Positions 7,793 to 9,805 of a DNA stretch of 9,805 nt are shown piece by piece. The notes beneath the pieces are model-generated. The model saw nothing but the letters and a program-made list of their open reading frames with translations. It searched no databases and was not told the DNA's origin. Position 1 is the first letter of the stretch; each line of letters begins with the position of its first letter. This DNA comes from Gammaproteobacteria bacterium (lineage in GTDB: Bacteria > Pseudomonadota > Gammaproteobacteria > Pseudomonadales > Pseudohongiellaceae), in assembly GCA_003451715.1 (NCBI GenBank), contig DMJN01000007.1:1-9805 (forward strand), given 5' to 3'. The position numbers and the translations under genes are program-made.

Positions 7793-8173
7793 ATGCAGGT
7801 ATATCGATTGAATAGTAAAAAACTCGCACGACTCGTTACAGAGGCATTGGATGACCTGAAAGGACAATCCATCAGCTGCATCAATGTAAAAAAGCTCACC
7901 GAAATTACTGACTACATGATAATCGTCACCAGCCGCTCCAACACCCATGCCAAGGCGCTTGCTGATGCGGTCACAAAAAAAGTTCAAGAGTCGGGAGCAG
8001 AGATAGTCGGAGTCGAAGGTCGCCTGCAATCGGAGTGGGTACTGGTGGATGTCGGTGACGTTGTAGTGCATATCATGATGGCTCCGGTTCGAGCACTCTA
8101 CAATCTCGAAGATCTGTGGAGTTTTGCTGCCGGTACCGAAACCGAGAAGGGATTGGAAAGCCTGTCCCAGTGA
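7793..8173 (+). CDS. rsfS: Ribosomal silencing factor RsfS
   Basis: RsfS (Iojap/DUF143 family) binds ribosomal protein uL14 on the 50S subunit and blocks subunit joining, lowering translation in stationary phase or starvation. The 126-residue protein shows the family pattern: EALDDLKGQ near the start, TDYMIIVTSRSNTHAKALAD (39-58), GVEG (73-76), EWVLVDVGDVVVHIM (81-95) and YNLEDLWSF (103-111). A short extra tail of about 15 residues follows. The ATG at 7793 has AGGA directly against it, too close to serve as a normal Shine-Dalgarno. A TTG at 7808 (codon 6) has AGGT 7 nt upstream and may be the real start. It lies between nadD and rlmH as in other Gammaproteobacteria; its stop codon is inside a hairpin that precedes the rlmH start. 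Confidence 0.95.
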   Translation: MQVYRLNSKKLARLVTEALDDLKGQSISCINVKKLTEITDYMIIVTSRSNTHAKALADAVTKKVQESGAEIVGVEGRLQSEWVLVDVGDVVVHIMMAPVRALYNLEDLWSFAAGTETEKGLESLSQ

Positions 8174-8180
8174 GCACTGG
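8167..8180 (+). promoter_or_regulatory. Inverted repeat across the rsfS stop and before the rlmH start
   Basis: CCAGTG (8167-8172) and CACTGG (8175-8180) are perfect reverse complements separated by two bases; in RNA this would fold as five pairs around GAGC. It contains the rsfS TGA (8171-8173), ends three bases before the rlmH ATG and occupies the place where a Shine-Dalgarno would be. A ribosome finishing rsfS would open it, so translational coupling is a reasonable inference. Confidence 0.4.
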
Positions 8181-8183
8181 CCC

Positions 8184-8654
8184 ATGAAGGTATCGATAAT
8201 TTCGGTCGGCACCAGGATGCCGGCCTGGGTGCAGCAAGGCGTCGAAGAATATCAGAAGCGACTCACCAGGGATTTGGGATTGAACATCATAGAGGTCCCA
8301 CTTAGTAAACGCAGCAAGTCGCAGAGTATCGAGCAGAGCATCAAGAATGAAGGCGCTGCCCTACTCAAAAAAGTTCCGCCCGAAAGCTATCTCGTCGCTC
8401 TGGACATAAGGGGTAGGCTAATTACGACCGAACAATTAGCTGGCCGTCTCGATTCATTCCGAACCCAGAGCCAGAATCTCAGCCTGCTTATCGGCGGCCC
8501 GGACGGCCTCGCTAGCTCCTGCCTCGAACGGGTCGATGAGAGCTGGTCATTGTCAGGCCTGACCTTGCCACACCCTCTGGTGAGGGTTCTCGTCACGGAG
8601 CAACTGTACCGAGCAGTCAGTATTCTCAACGGCCATCCCTACCATCGCGGCTGA
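8184..8654 (+). CDS. rlmH: 23S rRNA (pseudouridine1915-N3)-methyltransferase
   Basis: RlmH is a SPOUT-class methyltransferase that uses S-adenosylmethionine to methylate N3 of pseudouridine 1915 in helix 69 of 23S rRNA, acting on assembled 70S ribosomes. At 156 residues it has the usual length (155 in E. coli). It shows the N terminus MKVSIISVGTRMPAWVQQG, the knot loop LLIGGPDGL (101-109), LTLPHPLVRVLVTEQLYRA (126-144) and the C-terminal HPYHR (151-155), all needed for SAM binding and dimer formation. In-frame codons extend upstream to 8124, but the ATG at 8184 gives the family N terminus. It starts 10 bp after rsfS without a clear Shine-Dalgarno, so it is probably coupled to it. Pairing with rsfS is conserved and both products act on the large ribosomal subunit. 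Confidence 0.97.
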   Translation: MKVSIISVGTRMPAWVQQGVEEYQKRLTRDLGLNIIEVPLSKRSKSQSIEQSIKNEGAALLKKVPPESYLVALDIRGRLITTEQLAGRLDSFRTQSQNLSLLIGGPDGLASSCLERVDESWSLSGLTLPHPLVRVLVTEQLYRAVSILNGHPYHRG

Positions 8655-8669
8655 ATTTTCCAGGGATGG
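8633..8669 (+). repeat. Inverted repeat spanning the rlmH stop
   Basis: CCATCCCT (8633-8640) and AGGGATGG (8662-8669) are exact reverse complements with 21 bp between them, with the rlmH TGA in the loop. No run of T follows, so this is not a standard intrinsic terminator. It might stabilise the transcript end or slow readthrough toward mrdA; chance is also possible because the 5' arm encodes the conserved HPYH region. Confidence 0.3.
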
Positions 8670-8745
8670 AAGAGGGAGTGCCGTAATTGCCTGAAATAGG
8701 CCGAGAGAACTAATAAAGCACAAAAAAAGGCGTTAAACTCACCAG

Positions 8746-8774
8746 TTGTTGAAATGTACTATTAAAATTAAACT
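8746..8774 (+). promoter_or_regulatory. Candidate mrdA promoter
   Basis: TTGTTG (8746-8751) and TAAACT (8769-8774) lie 17 bp apart in an A+T-rich patch, each with about four of six matches to the sigma-70 boxes. Together with the 255-bp gap after rlmH this suggests that mrdA has its own promoter in addition to any readthrough. Weak evidence. Confidence 0.3.
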
Positions 8775-8782
8775 ATTCGGCC

Positions 8783-8837
8783 TGCTAACTGTCTAAATTT
8801 CCTCAGGATTCGACTCGAAATGCGGTATGAGTTAGCA
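8783..8837. repeat. Nested inverted repeats upstream of mrdA
   Basis: TGCTAACT (8783-8790) and AGTTAGCA (8830-8837) are exact reverse complements 39 bp apart. Between them lies a smaller symmetrical element, TTCGA-C-TCGAA (8809-8819). They sit just downstream of the candidate promoter, in the probable mrdA leader. They could be a regulator site or an RNA structure; nothing identifies the binding partner. Confidence 0.3.
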
Positions 8838-8909
8838 AGTTATATAGAGTACAGCCGACTTTATTAGTCATTACAGCCTTTTGAGAAATAGACAGGAATA
8901 GAGCAAAGC

Positions 8910-9805
8910 ATGGCAGGCAAGTGGCAACTTAAAGACCATGAAGCCGAACAGCGGCTATTCAATCGCCGCTTGATGGTCGCAGGTGGCCTGATGTTTCTGT
9001 TATTCGCGGCGCTGATTATTAAAGTCTCAGATCTGCAGATTTCTCAGTACGAGTACTTCTCCGCTCGTTCCGATGGCAATCGATTGCATTCTCAATACGT
9101 GCCTCCGGCCCGAGGATTGATCTTTGATCGCAATGGCGAATTGCTGGCGGACAACCAGCCAATCTTCAACCTCACCGTGGTTAGGGAGCAGGTCGAAGAC
9201 CTGGATCAGACACTGCAAACCCTGCGCACGCTGATACATCTCACGGATGATGAAATAGAACAATTTACTAACCGTTTACGCCGCAATCGGGTGCCATTTG
9301 CATCAGTACCGCTGCGCTATGTACTTACCGAAGATGAAAAATCGGTGATCGCAGTTAATGGACATATGCTGGCAGGCATTGCAATCGAACCTCAGTTCGT
9401 GCGCAGCTATCCCTTAGCAGACCTGACGGCACACTCTATCGGTTATGTGTCAGAGATCAATCGTGAAGAACTCGATCAGTTAAGTGATGATGAGCGGGAA
9501 AATTATGGGGGCACTAATCACATCGGCAAAACCGGTATCGAACGGACCTACGAAGATCTGCTGCATGGCACAGTTGGCTACGAGATAGTCGAGAAAAACA
9601 ACAGGGGTCAGGTTATGCGGTACCTGGATCGAACTGATCCGGTGGCGGGCAAAAACCTTACCCTGCATATGGATGCACAGTTGCAGATAGCAGCCGAAAC
9701 GGCGATCGGTGAGTATCGAGGGGCAGTGGTTGCCATCGACACCACTACCGGTGGTGTGCTCGCCATGGTGAGTAAACCGGGATTTAATCCCAATCTGTTC
9801 GTCAC
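8910..9805 (+). CDS. mrdA: Penicillin-binding protein 2, N-terminal 298 residues (gene continues off the right edge)
   Basis: PBP2 is the transpeptidase of the rod complex, anchored in the inner membrane with its catalytic part in the periplasm, where it cross-links peptidoglycan during elongation with RodA. The visible part has a short cytoplasmic N terminus, one membrane helix (about residues 21-39, MVAGGLMFLLFAALIIKV) and then the PBP dimerisation domain. That domain contains PPARGLIFDRNGELLADN (65-82), the region around GKTGIERTYEDLLHGTVG (206-223), and GAVVAIDTTTGGVLAMVS (271-288), which opens the transpeptidase domain. The catalytic SxxK, SxN and KTG motifs lie beyond the edge. The frame is open to the last base. 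The ATG at 8910 has AGGA 12 nt upstream, rather far. Its place after rlmH is conserved; rodA (mrdB) is expected next. FtsI is excluded by the context and by the PBP2-like pedestal sequence. Confidence 0.95.
   Translation, partial: MAGKWQLKDHEAEQRLFNRRLMVAGGLMFLLFAALIIKVSDLQISQYEYFSARSDGNRLHSQYVPPARGLIFDRNGELLADNQPIFNLTVVREQVEDLDQTLQTLRTLIHLTDDEIEQFTNRLRRNRVPFASVPLRYVLTEDEKSVIAVNGHMLAGIAIEPQFVRSYPLADLTAHSIGYVSEINREELDQLSDDERENYGGTNHIGKTGIERTYEDLLHGTVGYEIVEKNNRGQVMRYLDRTDPVAGKNLTLHMDAQLQIAAETAIGEYRGAVVAIDTTTGGVLAMVSKPGFNPNLFV

Noticed and set aside
7787..8212. A 141-codon open frame on the - strand across rsfS
   Set aside because: It lies wholly opposite the well-conserved rsfS gene and the rlmH start, and resembles no family I know; it is an antisense shadow.
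8684..8735. Possible intrinsic terminator after rlmH (GCCT-GAAAT-AGGC with a later run of A)
   Set aside because: The stem is only 4 bp and no T run follows on the + strand.
8698..8783. AGGCCGA and TCGGCCT inverted match 72 bp apart
   Set aside because: Seven bases at that distance are expected by chance, and it fits no recognised element.
1..9805. Mobile element, CRISPR array, defence system or phage remnant
   Set aside because: Almost every base lies in conserved housekeeping or widely distributed genes; no transposase, integrase, regularly spaced repeat, tRNA or att-like duplication was seen.

Overview
The window looks like a stretch of ordinary chromosome from a gammaproteobacterium, probably a marine or otherwise salt-exposed one. 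The main reason is the 3' half, where proA-nadD-rsfS-rlmH-mrdA follow each other on the + strand, an order known from Pseudomonas and its relatives. The NhaC-type antiporter fits a saline habitat but does not prove it. Base composition and codon use look even by eye, and I see no insertion sequence, integrase, tRNA, rRNA, CRISPR array or phage gene. Genes are densely packed and no gene-free stretch exceeds 300 bases.

Layout. (1) 1-1678, - strand: a serine biosynthesis operon transcribed leftward, serA then serC. serC runs off the left edge. Together they turn 3-phosphoglycerate into phosphoserine. The SerA is of the short ACT-domain kind more familiar from Firmicutes, not the E. coli kind. 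(2) 1679-1964: divergent intergenic region with a candidate serA promoter whose spacer contains a perfect 12-bp palindrome. (3) 1965-4133, + strand: a tight three-gene unit encoding a LACTB2-like metallo-beta-lactamase-fold hydrolase, a YhbQ-like GIY-YIG domain protein and a DUF523-DUF1722 (TudS/YbgA-like) fusion. It is the least understood part of the window and a possible nucleic-acid or modified-base processing cassette. (4) 4158-5639, - strand: nhaC, convergent with that unit and divergent from proA. (5) 5640-5879: divergent intergenic region with a TATAAT box facing proA and a hairpin abutting the nhaC start. (6) 5880-8654, + strand: proA, nadD, rsfS and rlmH, almost without gaps. (7) 8655-8909: spacer with inverted repeats, then mrdA (PBP2), which is open at the right edge.

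The right-hand cluster joins proline synthesis (ProA), NAD synthesis (NadD), ribosome silencing (RsfS), 23S rRNA methylation (RlmH) and cell elongation (PBP2). This is a conserved housekeeping neighbourhood rather than a single pathway.

I did not find a convincing undescribed system. The items most worth a second look are the MBL/GIY-YIG/DUF523-DUF1722 unit, hairpins abutting the starts of nhaC and rlmH where no good Shine-Dalgarno is seen, the Phe replacing the usual cofactor-stacking Trp in SerC, and the palindrome inside the candidate serA promoter.
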